A stretch of DNA of 64,000 nucleotides from Malachius bipustulatus (GCA_910589415.1 OU342639.1:28466268-28530267); one strand, 5' to 3'; positions 1-13,254 are shown, counted from the first letter of the stretch. Made by a program: numbers and translations. Notes: generated by a model from the sequence alone, not told the origin.

Positions 1-779
1 AAAATTAAAAATATCAATGTAGGCGATGATTTTGAAATTCGGCAGGCATTTTGAGTTCTGAGATACTTTTTGCAATAAAATTTTTCGATATTTCGTGCAA
101 AAAAGGTACTTTACCTACACAGTAAAGAAAAAGAATATTCCCTTTTCAAGGCATGTCTGATTTATTAAACATTAAACATGAAAATATGATAAAATTTATT
201 ATCAAATCAAGCAGGCCTGGACCCCAAATGGTCAAATTTCAACTCGAAATTTTTTTGCCATTTATACCTAAAAATTCGCTTATCCTGGGACACACTGTAG
301 AAAGATAGGTTTGGTGTTGGTAAGTGTGCGAGGTCAAAGTTATAGACTAAACGTATTTCAAAATCATACGATCTGACGGGCCCCGATGAAGATCGATAAA
401 GAGATAGGTGGGTAGCTACTCGAAAATACTGCATGCGGGTGCTACATCTCGAAATTGAACCAGACATAAGAATAGAAGTCGGAATACGTGACCAATAATA
501 ACTCTCAAATATGTATTCTCTAGATACCCATCCAAAATTGTTTCCGGAATATTTACACGTGGCCATAAATTTCAGTTTAGAAGTTATCTTTGCAGCCTGG
601 CTCGATATGTAACGAGATATCGCAAATCAACTCAAAACTTGTTCGATACAAGGTTTCGAAAAAGGAATCTGAGGGAAACCACGAGCGGCATGATGTCGGT
701 AGATTCAGAAACACAGTTTATCATCATACTGGTAGTGGAGAACGACTCAGGCTGTCTCCTGGCTTCATACCTGTTGCAC
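1..779. other. No recognisable gene; AT-rich non-coding
   Basis: I see no recognisable domain here. The longest open frame is 119 codons on the minus strand at 207-566. It has no motif, and its 3' part reads through a segment (about 220-300) whose wording (CTGGGACACACTGTAG) resembles repeat-derived sequence elsewhere in the window. I treat it as a chance open frame. The short + strand frame at 590-793 also has no recognisable domain. Confidence 0.5.
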
Positions 780-985
780 GTTCCAGGATGTGACGCCGAC
801 GCCACCTCCTGACTGCGGTCCTCTCGTCGCGACGCCCGACGCCTCGTCTCTCTGAAAACCCCTGCAACCTGCAGGGTACGCCGTGACGAGATTTGCTATT
901 CTTTCTTTGACCACCGACTAGTAATTTCTGCTATCCGATTGATTGGCGTTTCTTTTCTCTCTCATCTATCATCGTCAGAATGAAG
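780..985 (+). other. Possible promoter-proximal first exon ending ATG AAG|gtgagg
   Basis: A sharp GC-rich island (about 780-890) in an AT-rich setting is followed by a pyrimidine-rich leader (about 895-975). An ATG at 980-982 comes next, then AAG, then a strong splice-donor consensus GTGAGG starting at 986. This is the usual look of an insect 5'-terminal exon in which only two codons (Met-Lys) precede the first intron. I found no convincing downstream exon in the next 20 kb, so the gene, if real, has a long first intron or continues outside the window. It could also be a chance ATG and donor in a GC-rich patch. The GC shift, leader composition and donor are seen in the sequence; the exon call is inference. 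Confidence 0.3.
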
Positions 986-3900
986 GTGAGGATTCAACAG
1001 TATTTACTGGTGTTCGCTCTATTTGGATTTCATTTTTATTTTTAAGTTAACTACCTAAGAATTCCATCCAGTCACAGTATACTAGCATTAGGTAAGAGGA
1101 TGAGATTCTTTTAAGATCCAATCAAATTTTATTAATCGTTTCTATAAAGTCCATCCTTAGTTAAAAAATTACTATAAAAAAAGTATCTCAGCAATGTAAT
1201 TTTTGCATAACAATTTGAAGAAATAAATTAATAAACTTCTAAATTTACACCGTTTGTTGCACGCAGCTACCTAGGCGATACTCAATTTCTCGCCACGTGT
1301 TCGTCAATATCTCCTGTGTTACACATGCAATGATTTCCCTGATTCGTTGTTTCAGCATGTTAATAACATCTCGTACTCTTGTAGCAAATATCCTATTCAT
1401 AACATAAGTCTACAAGAAGATGTCCATATTTTTTAGATTTTGTCTTTATTTTGACGCATTTGTTGTGTCATTAACTGTCACCGTGTTTACAGAATAAATT
1501 TCCAAAATCCGGGATGGATTTTGTAGACACACGGTCTATATCCAACAAAGATGTATCATAGGGGAATAATACACACTAGACTGAAGAGTCAGATGTCAAG
1601 CAACAAGACCCTTTTATTAGGAGAAATGACTGCGGCACTAACAAAAATTATCCATTAAAACTCTGAAGTTTTATTACCAACTGAGTAATACCTTAGTATG
1701 ATGCTTCACTGATCTTATTGCCATAAATTTTCAGTTTTTCTTGTATTTTTTGTTTCACGTAAAATATACAAAATATTCTTTTAAATATTATTTTAACATT
1801 TTCTACCACAACAATGTACACAGCTAAGTCCCCGATAATAACATCAACGGTTGACGCAACTTTAAAGGTCAATAAAAATAGGAATTGTGCCTGAAATGGC
1901 ATATAAAAAACTTGACGTCTCTGTTGAATTACAAATAAACATCTATCGCTATATGGTTCAAAATTGAATGTAACTGTATATGTAACTCTGCCAAAGTGTC
2001 AGACGCTCTAATCTGAAATGGTATAACTAGGTGCAGTCGATGTGCGCTTACTTACAGGAACCGTCTCCACTTTTCTCCAGGCTTAGAGAATAAGCAGCAT
2101 TCATTGGCAATTAATACTTTTATCTTCACTTTGTTCGACTTTTCTGTTCAACGACTGTTGTCTTTCAGATTTTCTTACTTCCACTTATCCGCCCAAATTT
2201 CTGAGCTCTATCAGTTCATTTTCTTCATTCTTCTTTCTGATTTCCTCCTGATTACCATCAGTAATAACAGTCCGAGTCCTATTCCTAAATGTTTTATCGC
2301 ATGTGTTGCAGAAATTAAACGTTGGTGAAATTTTATTCAAACTCGCATACTCGCATTATGTGATCAGCAGCAGCTATAACCACGCCACCAGAAGTATTGA
2401 TGAATCTAGAATCATGGAGCCAGGTTAAATTTTGAGCAGTTTCAGTTTCAATTGCACGAAGACGTTCCGATATTCTATTCGTTTTTCGATTTCAGAAGTG
2501 GTATGATTGGATTAGCTTCAGTTGCTTTATAATCATCATCTATTTCCAAACCAGATGCACTGGGCATGAACACATATTCCAGAAAGGTATCTGGATTCAA
2601 ATGAGAAATTCTGAAGTTTATAATAACCTTTAAATATTATTATACCTACTGAACAAAATTGTAATTAACATGCTTAACAAATTATTAAATTTTCTGCAGA
2701 AAGACCAACCAACTATCCATCCCGATACATGAATATGTGGTTGCGAGACTGATGTATATTATAGTTCTGGGTTGAATTTTTTCCAGGCAGGAATGAACAC
2801 ACCATCTCACTGTTCTCTTTCGAAGCTTGTAATATTGCACTGACCTCTTTCCTAAATTTAGCTGCAAAATTCCTCTACGTTTTCTGAATCGATGAGACAA
2901 GTCGCACTCTTCCATGTTGAAAATATTTGGAATTTAAAATTTGTTCCAACTAATAACATGTTCCATACACCGGAAGTTCCTGATCATTCAATACGAAAGA
3001 AGGAAAATGATTTGGCATCTAGCTTTGGACCAAATTCGAATCCAGGCCCGAATTTGGAAACGTAACCTGATTCGACCGAACCTGTGTCATCAAACTTTGA
3101 AATAGTTTTTTTTGCGAATATTGAGTTAGGTAGGTACTTACTGTTATTTATTTAGTTATTAGACAGAGCAAATAATTATAATCATTAACGCTCCTTGTCG
3201 TACGTACGTGAATTTTATAGTTTCGTAGGTAGGTACACAATTTTAGGACGTATGTAAACATTAGTAGTTAGACATGAATAAATAATATCTAGTCTACTTT
3301 AATCGAAACGACATTTTGCCCCTTCTGGTTCTGGTACTCCTCTGAGACTTGAACTTTAAAATGCTCTCTCCAGTCGTATCCATATCATCATGTGTGCTCG
3401 CATAAGCGGAATTGGATGCCTTGCTCTTTCTGATATGTCACATTACAAAACAGGATAAATGTGGAATAATAATCGATTTTCTATCATCTTCCACGTCAAG
3501 CTATTTCCAGATCTAAAAATCTTCGTTTTTCTGAGGACGAAAATTCAATATACAGGATTTAATATTAACAATTTTAATTCTTCCTAGAACCCTCATGAAT
3601 ATTACGAATCGCACTATAAATGCCTTCAATGCAAACTCGCTCAACTTTACTTGATATAATATGTATCAGTAAAGTTCCAGCCAAGATTATTCAATAACAA
3701 TTTCAGTGTAATTCCAACCATCTGATTATTTTATTTTTAAAAATAATAACGGCATCGTGATATAAGAAAATATCTAAAGGAAAGGTTTTGCATCCGCAAT
3801 CACCTCCTAAGCCTTTAAAGTAATAATGGAGTTCGTGTTGGTGATCCCCTAAGTTTGTTCCGGTGCCTGATTTCAACTGGGCAAGTTTCTAGTGCAGCCT

Positions 3901-4608
3901 TGATGAATTTTCCAAGTAGAGTGTCTGCTTTTGGATTTAATAAACGGTATCTAGATTCCTTGCATAGTTTTCCTTCATCACTCAATAGCTATCTAATCCC
4001 TTGGCAGACCAGAACATTGTACTCGCGCTTCCCGAAACATCCCAGCGTGTGGCGGTCTTTTTCCTGTTGTATAAACTCGTTTCCTTCCTGCTCTTCTCAT
4101 TCTATCTTTTCCCCTTGCTCCTCTTATCCCCTTTTCACATTCTCCAATATTCAATATTCGACCGCATTTAGTACCGATGACAAATCGTCTGTTTAGATCA
4201 CGCTTTCCGTATTTATACAATTAAACCTATCGCTATTCCTTTTATCTTTCTTTCTTACATTGAAGTCTGCGAATAACAATTGTCATTTTTATTTAATAAT
4301 GAGATGTTCTCCAAAACTGTCACATCGTTTGTTGCATTTATATACAACAAACCGTGCCAGGTTGGTTAAATGACGTTAAGCTTGAACTACTCCTGACGAT
4401 ATTCCAGCAACAAGGCAATAAATTTTCAGTAACTTCAGTACCAGGCAATAACTTTTAATAAAACTTCATTAACTATAATTTGGGTAACTCCGAGGTTCTC
4501 TTGTCAATGAGGACAAATACCATCCAGCACTAGAAATTTCTTTGATCCTTCAAAAGAGGTCTGTCAAAAACTATTCACTACATACAAGTGATAGACAATT
4601 CAATTTCA
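986..4608. other. Long AT-rich stretch without identifiable genes
   Basis: No domain-bearing open frame or clear exon series is visible. Two overlapping opposite-strand frames at 3855-4220 (113 and 75 codons) sit on a locally GC-richer patch. The minus-strand one is basic (Arg/Lys-rich, ending in RVQCSGLPRD) and could be a retrotransposon fragment, but I do not recognise it. Short frames at 1693-1902, 2104-2328 and 2685-2915 are low-complexity and look fortuitous. Confidence 0.45.
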
Positions 4609-5733
4609 AAAACCTTCTTGCGCATCAGTCGCGTAAATAGTGTATTTTTATGCGATTCAATTATGAATATTTTCACCCCTTTTTAAATTATTGGCTTTCT
4701 GAATACTGTGAAAAATTTTCTGTGATAATTTCATTACATTTCGTTTGAACACGTGCCTTAGAATGGATTTTTAAAATTAAAAATCAAAAAAATTGGCAAA
4801 ATTTAACATTTTTGTCCCTTTTCCTATGCCCGCCACTGGCTAACTTTACTTGAAAAATACTATTTTTTACACTATCTTTAATAAATTCGGAAAAACTGAA
4901 AGGAGAGTTTTGAAAACCGAAAATTTGAAATTTTAGAGGAATAAACATCATGTAAAAAAAATCTAATATCTCCGCCATTTTTCTTATTTACTTTTTGAAA
5001 TTCTCAAGGGTTGAAGTCTATTAGTGTAGTTGTCTACTGTGAAAATTCCAGTTTAATTACTTCAAAAATGTACTCATAAATTGTTGGAGAAATTTAGCTA
5101 TTTTTACCCTTTTCCTACCTACGCCACTGGCTTATTAATAGAAAAAATGCAAATTTTATTGCATTAAATTGAATTTCAAGTCATTTACTTCTAATCTTGT
5201 GAATTTGATATAAAACTCTTTTTCTGTCTAGCTTATACAGGGGTTCAAAAAATAGTCTTTTTTCCAAAAATTTAAATAGCCGCCATTTTGAAACGGCTCA
5301 GCCGATTTTGCTCAAGTGCAATACCAGACCACTCCTTGTGGATATCTTACTTCCACAAAAATTTCAGTCTCCTAGATTGAAAACTGCGACCTGAAATGAG
5401 GTGACAAAAACCGGATTTTCCGAATTTTGAAGGGACACCCTGTAGAAGTGACGCGATTTTTGGAAAAATTTTTAATGAAAATCGGAATTATTCCTAAAGT
5501 TAAATAGGAGTACAAAATTTCGTTCACTAATCTTGAAAGATAAAGCTACAGGAGCGTTTTTAAAATCGAAATTTCGTGATTTTGGAGAAATAAATATAGT
5601 GGGCAGGTGAATTTTGAAAAACCACTTTTTCGTTATCTGGTGGTCAGGATCGGTGGACATTTGATGAGTTTGGGTGATTTTCGAAAAGTGATGTCGTCCT
5701 CAATAGTGTATTTTTTTATTAAAAAATACACTA
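4609..5733 (-). mobile_element. Helentron-like non-autonomous element, copy A
   Basis: Read on the minus strand, the element begins with the hairpin TAGTGTATTTTTT...AAAAAATACACTA (bases 5733 back to about 5705) and ends in GCGCAAGAAGGTTTT (at 4609). The 3' side also carries an internal AAAAATACACTA complementary to the 5' terminus. This is a compact 1.1-kb copy with no TATA microsatellite and no coding capacity. The flanking bases are A|A on the + strand with no evident target duplication. Its internal sequence aligns by eye with copies B, C, E and F, including the phrase ACAGGGTGTCC near 5440. Confidence 0.65.
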
Positions 5734-6085
5734 AAACCTGACTTTGTCCTTTTGTACAATGCTTAATACAGATTAGACCATCTTGCAATCTTTCGCTGGC
5801 GTTGATGAAGCCTGTTCTTGTTTCTATGACGTTATCAATTAACTGTTGGAAGTCTATGTTCCAAGGTTTTCACTTTCTAAAATAATAGACGTACTTACCC
5901 ATATTGGTTCACTGAGTATGTAAGAGGATGTTTGAAGTCAAAGTTTTGCTGCCATAAAAATATAAGTTAGCGAAAAACCCATATTATCAAAATAAATTCA
6001 AATCTATTTATCGATCAATTTCTACGGCTTATAAAAATTATCTTGACGATATCTAAATAACACTGTCTAGGGAGCCGAAGAAATT
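5734..6085. other. Non-coding spacer
   Basis: Nothing recognisable is seen between Helentron-like copy A and the following retrotransposon relic; no open frame or repeat end is apparent. Confidence 0.4.
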
Positions 6086-7150
6086 TTGGACGAAGTCATG
6101 ACGTTTAATGATTGTGAATTTTCAATTCCATATTCAATTTTGAATGCCTTAAGGGAATTCTTCAGCAGTATCTATACAACATCTAAACCTAATCCTTCAC
6201 TTAACACCGACCTCAACAACCTATGCGACCCACCTCTTTTCATTACTAAAATATCTGAGAACGAAATTCTTCGCAATTTAAAACAGACTAAAGATTCTTT
6301 ATTGCAGGACCAGATGGCCTTCCAGCATTTTTAATTAGTGACTGCGCAGTTATCTTTGCGAAGCCTCTTGTTGTTCTGTTTAATCTTATAGTTGAAACTT
6401 ACATCTTTCCTGATTTATGGAAGAGAGCTTATGTAGCTTCGGTCTTAAATAAGGGAGATGCTGCCGAGATCATCAATTACCGACCTATTTCTTTATTGTG
6501 CAACTTTTACAAATGTTTTGAATCAATTATATATCGACGCATCTACGGTCATATCAAAAGTTATATATCACCATTGCAGCATGCAGAGGGCAAAGTTTAT
6601 ACTGACTTTCTAAAGACATTTGATAGAATTAATTGATCATTGTATTTTATTAAAGAAACTGGAAGCATATTTCATAAAAAAATTCATCAAAAAGAAACGT
6701 AAATATAAATTTCGACTATGCCATACATAACAGCATCTTAAATAAATTGGACATCATAAAAGGCTCGGGCGTGATGTTTGACAAACAACTTATCTTCTCC
6801 AGCCATATCTCTGAAGTAGTTAGCAAATCATACAGATATACGGATTTGTTTACAGAAACTGCAGAAGTTTTAGGAGTATTAATGCATTTACTGGTCTGTT
6901 TAACACCCTTGTAAGGTCCAGACTTGAATATGCTTCTCTAGTATGGTTTCCTGTTTATAAAACGTATATTTCTCTGCTGAATCGTCTGCTTGGTAAAAAA
7001 TTGTTGATCCTTCCCAGTGTTGGTGTTTTCCTTTCTATCAAATCTCACTGTTACCTAATGTGCCTTATTTCATCCTTTCCATCTCGCTCTCTTCATTCGT
7101 TAACTTTCCCGCCTTATATATAGCCTTTCTACTTCCCATGTACTAACAGA
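6086..7150 (+). pseudogene. Non-LTR retrotransposon reverse transcriptase relic (Jockey/CR1-like)
   Basis: Conceptual translation across frameshifts gives recognisable reverse transcriptase landmarks in order. An N-terminal linker ends in a GPDGLPAF-like motif (about 6307-6333). The INYRPISLL motif lies at about 6473-6500. A YTDFLKTFDRI sequence, matching the catalytic FxDFxKAFD region, lies at about 6600-6630. A C-terminal segment of the RSRLEYASLVWFPVY type lies at about 6915-6960. The first open frame (82 codons from 6086) runs out of frame just at the GPDG motif. The palm region with the YADD box is missing between about 6640 and 6740, so the copy has an internal deletion as well as frameshifts. 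It is a dead element. Clade assignment beyond Jockey/CR1-like is inference. Confidence 0.65.
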
Positions 7151-8384
7151 AACACCATTTTTTGTATTGTTTCCGTTTATGCTGTCATAGGGATTTCGCA
7201 GACTTAAGACCGATGATCTTTTCTTGCGTTTCGTTCCCTGCCATATCTTGACCTCCATTGCCCGTGATCAGAAATATATATACCATGCACCGTACTCATT
7301 GTACAAAAGTAGGCGTACTTCAGTGAGCCTTTAATGATGCATGTGGTTTCACGTTAACTACTGCATATCAAGAATATTACTTTTTCTTACTTAATGTCTC
7401 TTCCATTTGAAGCTGTTGGTATCAACAGAGGACTGCCTTCCGACAGTCATTCGGTCGTCAGATCTTCTTGATTTTTCTTTCGCAATCCTGATTAGTATAC
7501 TATCTTATTGAACTGTACGAATCAACGAACTACTCTCTACAAGTTGTTTTAACATTAATTTCTGATCAACTTTATACCACCAACTTATCTCTAATTTATT
7601 CGTCTCTACCAACATTATAAACTCACAATTTGTGTTCAGTGAAATCGTTATTGATTCTGCATTTTATGGTAATATATGCAGAATATTACTATGTAATATA
7701 CTATGTAATCAAAAGAAACTATAACTGATGACAAAAGTGACTAAAACAGTTGTTTCCAAATGTGTACCTAATGCATGCACACTGATATATTTCGCGGTAA
7801 TTCGTATAGAAGCGTTTCTCGGTTTGCTCATCATACTGTACCCTAAATAATCTACCTAGAAACATTTATTTGAATCATCTTGAATTTTTCGCAAAGCATA
7901 CTTTATTCCCTTCCCAACCCCTTCTGTTTTGATTCAAAGCAGCACCAACGGACGAAACCTCTTCGAGTTGAACGTCTTGCCGATGTCCGCCCGAGGCTGC
8001 TGAAGCCGGATCCGCATGCCAGAACACAACAGAGGACTAGAAATTTAATTTCGCATCGCATTATTTCTATGCCATCCGTTACAGGATAATAAATCGATCG
8101 GCATTATACGCAGGGGACGAGGATGCCTGCTTAGAGATAACAAACACGCATGTGAAATTCCATACGAGGAATTATCTGGACCAACAAGTTTTATACAGAG
8201 AACATTTAAAGCATCCCTGTGTGTGATATTTGAGAAAAATGCATATGGATGAATTTGTTTTTAGAAAAATAGAAAATATCTTATGATCAGTCGAACAGTC
8301 GAAAAATAAACGTGAGAAACATCTATGGAAAGGAATCTATACAACAAGAAATCGAAAACCCTTAAGGAAATACCACCTCCAGCT
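7151..8384. other. Non-coding stretch with possible retrotransposon debris
   Basis: No clear gene. A 69-codon frame at 7880-8089 is Arg-rich and locally GC-richer but carries no recognisable motif. The T-rich stretch 7010-7560 may be an untranslated tail of the preceding relic, but I cannot support a boundary. Confidence 0.35.
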
Positions 8385-8870
8385 TGCCAATCCCAGTGAA
8401 AATAATTACTTTGTGAACTCAGTTCCAGTTAGCCAAAATACTGATAGTGAACAAGTAAGTGAGCACTATAAAAACAATAAATTTACGTCTCAGAAATTCT
8501 GTTTCAAAGAAGTGGATGAAATAGAGGAGCTATCGACGCTGAACTCGATTAACTCCTAGGCTTGGACAAGTTGGGTGCCGAAAATCTGCGCATGTGCTGC
8601 CCTTTTTTGCTACTTTACATCACCCATGCTTAATTTCTATTCAAGCAGCTTTGTCTTTCCTAAGCAATCGAGAAAACTTACAGTTGTTCCATGGCTCTGC
8701 TAGACTTGACAGACGATAATGTCGGCCACCGATAGGGGACACATGACTGTGCTGATTCTTCTAGACTATAGCAAAGCATTCGAAACTATAAATCATAGGG
8801 TGGTGTTATCGATACTTGAGGCAGTGGGATTTGGAAGAGGGCACTTAATCTTATGCCAAGTCTTTTACAG
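8385..8870 (+). pseudogene. Non-LTR reverse transcriptase relic, 5' part
   Basis: Translation with frame changes reads NNYFVNSVPVSQNTDSEQVS-like linker sequence (about 8398-8460), then LGLDKLGAENLRMCCPF (about 8559-8610), then ILLDYSKAFETINHRVVLS (about 8755-8810). The last is the catalytic motif A region of a reverse transcriptase, with the usual DxSKAFDTINH pattern. In-frame stops and a frameshift separate these blocks. The reading stops making sense after SILEAVGFG at about 8840. The motif B-C part of what is probably the same copy resumes at 10581, so an insertion of about 1.7 kb separates the halves. Confidence 0.65.
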
Positions 8871-9145
8871 GGTACATGTTTTTTACAGAGTACAGAGTGT
8901 AGCCCTTTCTGCTCGCTTGATTTAAAATTTCGAATAAATATGCCAAAAGAAAAAAATGTGCGAGCAGAGAATGCTATTCCCTCTGGCTCCGTTCAGGTAC
9001 TTTCAAATTTATTTGAACCCAAAGCGGAACAGAGGGTGTTGAAGATCTTAAAATGAAGTTACAAATTTTTTAGTGATCGTCTAGATCAATTTTGTCTCTA
9101 AAAAGTTTCCAAAAAGTTTCCAAAAAGCTTGACCTGCCCTACGTT

Positions 9146-10552
9146 GTGAATATTTAAATTACAGGTCACACAAACACTTAAATAAAAGACACACTAATAA
9201 TTAACAGTTTATTGGAATGTTCCAATTAAATAAAATTAAATTTCCCAGAAATTGATAGTAATGTATCGTGAGATTATTTGCTTAAAATTAGGATTTTTCC
9301 ACTTATCAACTAAACATTATACATAATATCAAAGATTAGACAAAGTCATTTATTCATTTTAAAAGATAATTGGTCTATAAATGACCACCATACCTTCAAT
9401 AGGCATTCACTAAAATTTACACATCTAACCTTACTTAATTTGGTCAAAAATAACTTTACTAAATTAAAAGTTTACCTGAGTAAAAAAATAATGACAACAT
9501 TATACCGGCTTGGTATAATTAAGTATAGCAATATTATACAAAATTGTAATATCAATTAGATATTCTTAAATTCATCTACAGGTAACAATGATCCAAATAA
9601 ATCACTCCAATAACATCATTTGGTAGATGTGTTTCTCATTTTAGAGAACATAAAAGAATTACAATATAAATCTGATAAGATACCTTTCAATCCAAATTGT
9701 ACTTCAAGTTTAAAAGTGAGTGAAACGAGAAGATTCAAAAGCAGGATAGAAAGTGACGCTGCCTCCTTCCACAACTGCTTACGTCATCCTCCTCGATGTT
9801 CCAGCCAGATAAACCCAAATCGAAAAAAATGGAAAGGCTTCGCTTTACCTAAGGGACGCCATTCATCCAAACTGCTCACATCAGCAAAACTCCTGCGCCA
9901 ATAATGATCCCATAACAGAAACTACAATCGGGACAATCCGAAATAAAAACGGAAAACAAAAGCCAAAACCAAAAAGGAAAAACCAAAAGCCCTGAAATTA
10001 AATTAAAATAATTACCATCTGAAATTTTACCAAACGCCATCTTATTTAATTCTTACCGAAATGAATTACATCATCCAAATCGGACTTCTTTATTCTTCCT
10101 TTTCTGCTTCAATCTCAAAAACTACCTAATCAGGAACAACATAAAACATTAGCTTTGCTAAATAACACCCAAACAATAACTTCATACCTGAGTTTTTAAA
10201 CAACCACTACACGAAACAATAAACTAAATAATTCACTTATTAAACCATGTTTACTTCACTAGCATCTCAAAGGGAAAAAAGAACGAGGAAGGATGAGACG
10301 TTCAACTCCTCAGGTTCCGACCTCCCACTACCAAATCGATAAATAAGCGCATGGTCGATTATCCGTTACATCGCTCGGTCACTTCGCCGACTGGCATGTG
10401 ACAGGCTCTGACTGACAGACTCATAATTCGACCTCGCTACAATGCCTCAGACTATAAAACCAGTGGAGAGTAGCATTCCAACCGGTCTATTTCATGCGCC
10501 TTTTTTTATTCGAAAAATTCATTCGAAACTGATGCGGAAAAGCGCACGCTAC
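9146..10552. mobile_element. Insertion inside a reverse transcriptase relic, possible LTR-like unit
   Basis: This segment separates the two halves of a reverse transcriptase relic. It can be bounded as TGTGAATATT...GCGCACGCTACA, that is TG...CA as in LTRs. It has a TATAAAA box at about 10453, and an AATAAA on the minus strand at about 9200. I could not find a matching target duplication, primer binding site or partner LTR, so a solo LTR is only one reading. A 94-codon + strand frame at 9620-9904 has no recognisable domain. A short direct repeat AAAAAGTTTCC lies just upstream (about 9098-9127). Confidence 0.25.
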
Positions 10553-10569
10553 AAGAGTATCTGTAAGTT

Positions 10570-11130
10570 GTAGGGGGCTGATGTCTGAGGAGATTACAGT
10601 GATGTCTGGAGGGTCACAGGGATCATGTCTGAGCCCTATTTTATACACACTGTATACCAGCCAGTTTCACAAGAAGCTAAGATTTGCAGATACAATTGCT
10701 ACGTACAACGATTTTGACCCCAACGACATCATCGATGCTTGCTCTTTGATAAATATACGAACTCTACACTGCCTCATTGTCACATAGTCGAAAATTGAAC
10801 CTTAATAAGTCAGGTGTAGAGTCTGGGTGTAATACTGAATGAGGAATTTGCATTTAAAGAGCATGTCTGAAAGTGCGTTGCGTACGATCTGCATTTTCAA
10901 GGCTAAAATTGATATACAATCAAAGACACACTTTTAATCAAAAAATTAAACTAATTCTGTGCAATTCAGTGATAATGTGATCTTTCACGCATTGTTACGA
11001 GGTATATGGGTCCTATTTATGATCTAGAGAGCTCACACGAATCCAGGGTCTGAAAAACTGCTGTTAGACTAGTCTGGTATGTGGTATGGCGTTAGGAAGT
11101 AGCAAAGGATTGACGGATACTGCTTGGTGT
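10570..11130 (+). pseudogene. Non-LTR reverse transcriptase relic, 3' part
   Basis: The frame at 10581 contains VMSGGSQGSCLSPILYTLYT, the reverse transcriptase motif B block (normally GVPQGSxLGPxLF). KLRFADTIATYNDFD follows, a decayed FADDT motif C in which the second Asp is lost. Further on, frame-shifted sequence reads FSRLKLIYNQRHTFNQKIKL and CYEVYGSYL, typical of the C-terminal thumb region of CR1/Jockey-type elements. It is probably the continuation of the relic that breaks off near 8870. The copy is non-functional because the catalytic Asp pair is broken and stops are frequent. Confidence 0.6.
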
Positions 11131-11841
11131 GGATTTTGTATCTCTGTTGATGTTTATGATTCTGCCTTTGTTGATTCTTTTTCATCTTAGTATGAATTTT
11201 GTTCTGGCCTGACCGCATGGAAGGTTACAGCGGCTGTTGTGCTTTAATTGACCTAGATGATTTATGAGTACCTATTGCACCTCCTGCTTGATCATTCATA
11301 ATGGTTCATTTAGAGCTTGGTGATGCGGATCTGATGTTGCCGAACGTAGATGATGGAGGAACAGGGGCAACACTCCAGATTCAGCTACTCAACAAAACAA
11401 TCTAACCTAATTTTTACCTGTATGTTAACATTACCAACTTTTGAGGCTTTCGTATACCTAAAAACTGATTTATCTCTAAACCAACAGCTTTATCGAAATA
11501 AATTGAAAGTACTTTTTTTTAGAGATGAACGACCGGTGTATTTGAAAAATAAGTTTTCAGCTCTGTAAAATCTTCCCTGTCAAAACTTTGACCTACGAAT
11601 GAGGTAATAACTTCGTTCCTAACTTCCCTAACGACGACAAACATCTACGCTGATATGCCCTAATGACTTTTTATCGGATTATACAGGTCGATTCAAAAGT
11701 TAGATCCAAAAAATGTAAATCCTTGGGTATCCTTTCGAGGCTCTATATCTCCGTTTAGAGACACTTTAGGAAATAATTTTAATGACAGACTAGGTTCATT
11801 TTGACCTAAGCTGTGTTTCAGAGGAGTACGAAATAAATAAA

Positions 11842-11861
11842 TATTATTATTATTATTATTA
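11842..11861 (+). repeat. (ATT)n microsatellite
   Basis: About six and a half ATT units in a row, preceded by AAATAAATAA. It forms part of two overlapping chance open frames on the minus strand. Confidence 0.8.
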
Positions 11862-13039
11862 AATGTCTCTTGAAAATTAGGCAAGTATAAGATTTTAACT
11901 TATATATTTTAAGGAAAGCTCTTCTCGGAAGATATATTATCATGGGGATGATTATACGATAGAATTTGAGAAGCATCATTAACATGAATGCAGGAAAAGC
12001 TGAATAGGAACAGATTATATCGTAAGAATAAGACAGGACAATAGGATGACTACAAGCTGTGTCGGGTCTTCTCAAGAAAGCCATCCATATTACATCAAAT
12101 GCACCTACCGCCGCCTCTGTAAATTGTCACGATCCTGGATAAGGTGTTTTAAGGAGGTTCATGAAAAATACACCGTATTTCACGTAACTGGCAGTTTAGG
12201 AATTTATGGCCTTATAGAGTGAATTCTTTTCTGAAAATTATCCTTCTTAATATAATACTTCGAGGTAATAAATACTTAAAAATTGATACAACTTCCGGTT
12301 ACACCGCGGTAGTGCCGTCTATGTTAGTTTAAACATAACCTTTACACTATAGTTTAAAATTATAAAGTCGACAACCATTCGCTTTCCATTTTTGAGTTCC
12401 TTGTTCGTAAATTCTCAAAGTTCTGTATGTATTATAATGATTCTTATGTTTCCTAATTAATTTTCCATTACACAAATAATTTTTTTTTCAAATTAAGCAT
12501 AAGTACGTCCGAGTAATGGTGAAAAAGACCCCCTTTGGAAAGCACCAGCTCAGTGTAAATTTTGTCAAATAAACTCACTTAACTTGCACAGCTCTCTATT
12601 TTAGCATAGGCTGATGAATCCCCCTGTTTAAAGTGGAGTCCTTGCATGATGCGTGATCCGGACTGGACTGTTTCCTTATGGATCCTGCTATTTTGCACGC
12701 ACGTGAATGCCAATCAGACTTGAAAGAGTTCCCGGGAAAATTTTGTATATTATTTTTGTTGATGCCTTGTTAGAGGTTATAAGGTTCGAAATGACAAAAA
12801 CTAGTTCTCAAAAAAATTCAGTCTGTCTCAACTTAATCCACCGGGACATATGAATTTTGCCAGATAAACTGCAGGTAGTTGGTTTTGCAAACTTTTACTA
12901 CGAAAATATGAATTGCGAAAAACAGGTATTACTATTAAAAAAAATCACTGCCGATTTTTTGCAATAACTAATCAATATTTGAGGTTTTCGGGTTCATTTT
13001 TCGTTGTTATAAATTCTTGCAATTATCTGATTTTCAACA
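11862..13039. other. AT-rich non-coding stretch
   Basis: No recognisable gene or repeat end. The minus-strand frame 11818-12084 (88 codons) ends in low-complexity Ile repeats from the ATT microsatellite and is fortuitous. Confidence 0.4.
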
Positions 13040-13230
13040 AAACTTCGCAATGAAAACCCTCGGATCTAGTCGGCTTGGAAAGTTATTGTGATGTCAAATG
13101 GATAGCTCTTGACACTTATGCAAGCCCACAAATAAAATTATTTATTTTCAGTAATAAAAAAGAAATGCAGCTAGAACTAAAGTAAGAAATTTCGATTTTT
13201 GAATTTTTTTGCATATTTCAGCATTGACTA
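13040..13230 (+). repeat. Fragment of the 33848-34850 foldback family
   Basis: The stretch around GGATCTAGTCGGCTTGG, followed by ATGGATAGCTCTTGAC and CAAATAAAATTATT, matches the right arm of the foldback element at 33848-34850 (about 34550-34700) with scattered changes. It is a partial, one-armed remnant next to Helentron-like copy B. Confidence 0.5.
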
Positions 13231-13254
13231 AAGTTGCCCAACTTTCTTTCAGAT

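Noticed and set aside
207..566. 119-codon minus-strand open frame
   Set aside because: No domain, and it reads through sequence resembling repeat wording; composition does not look protein-like.
5640..5700. Hammerhead ribozyme in the TTTGATGAGTTTGGG...CGAAAAG block shared by the repeat family
   Set aside because: It superficially resembles CUGAUGA...GAAA, but the first core C is replaced and no stem II can be formed, so Penelope-type ribozyme identity is not supported.
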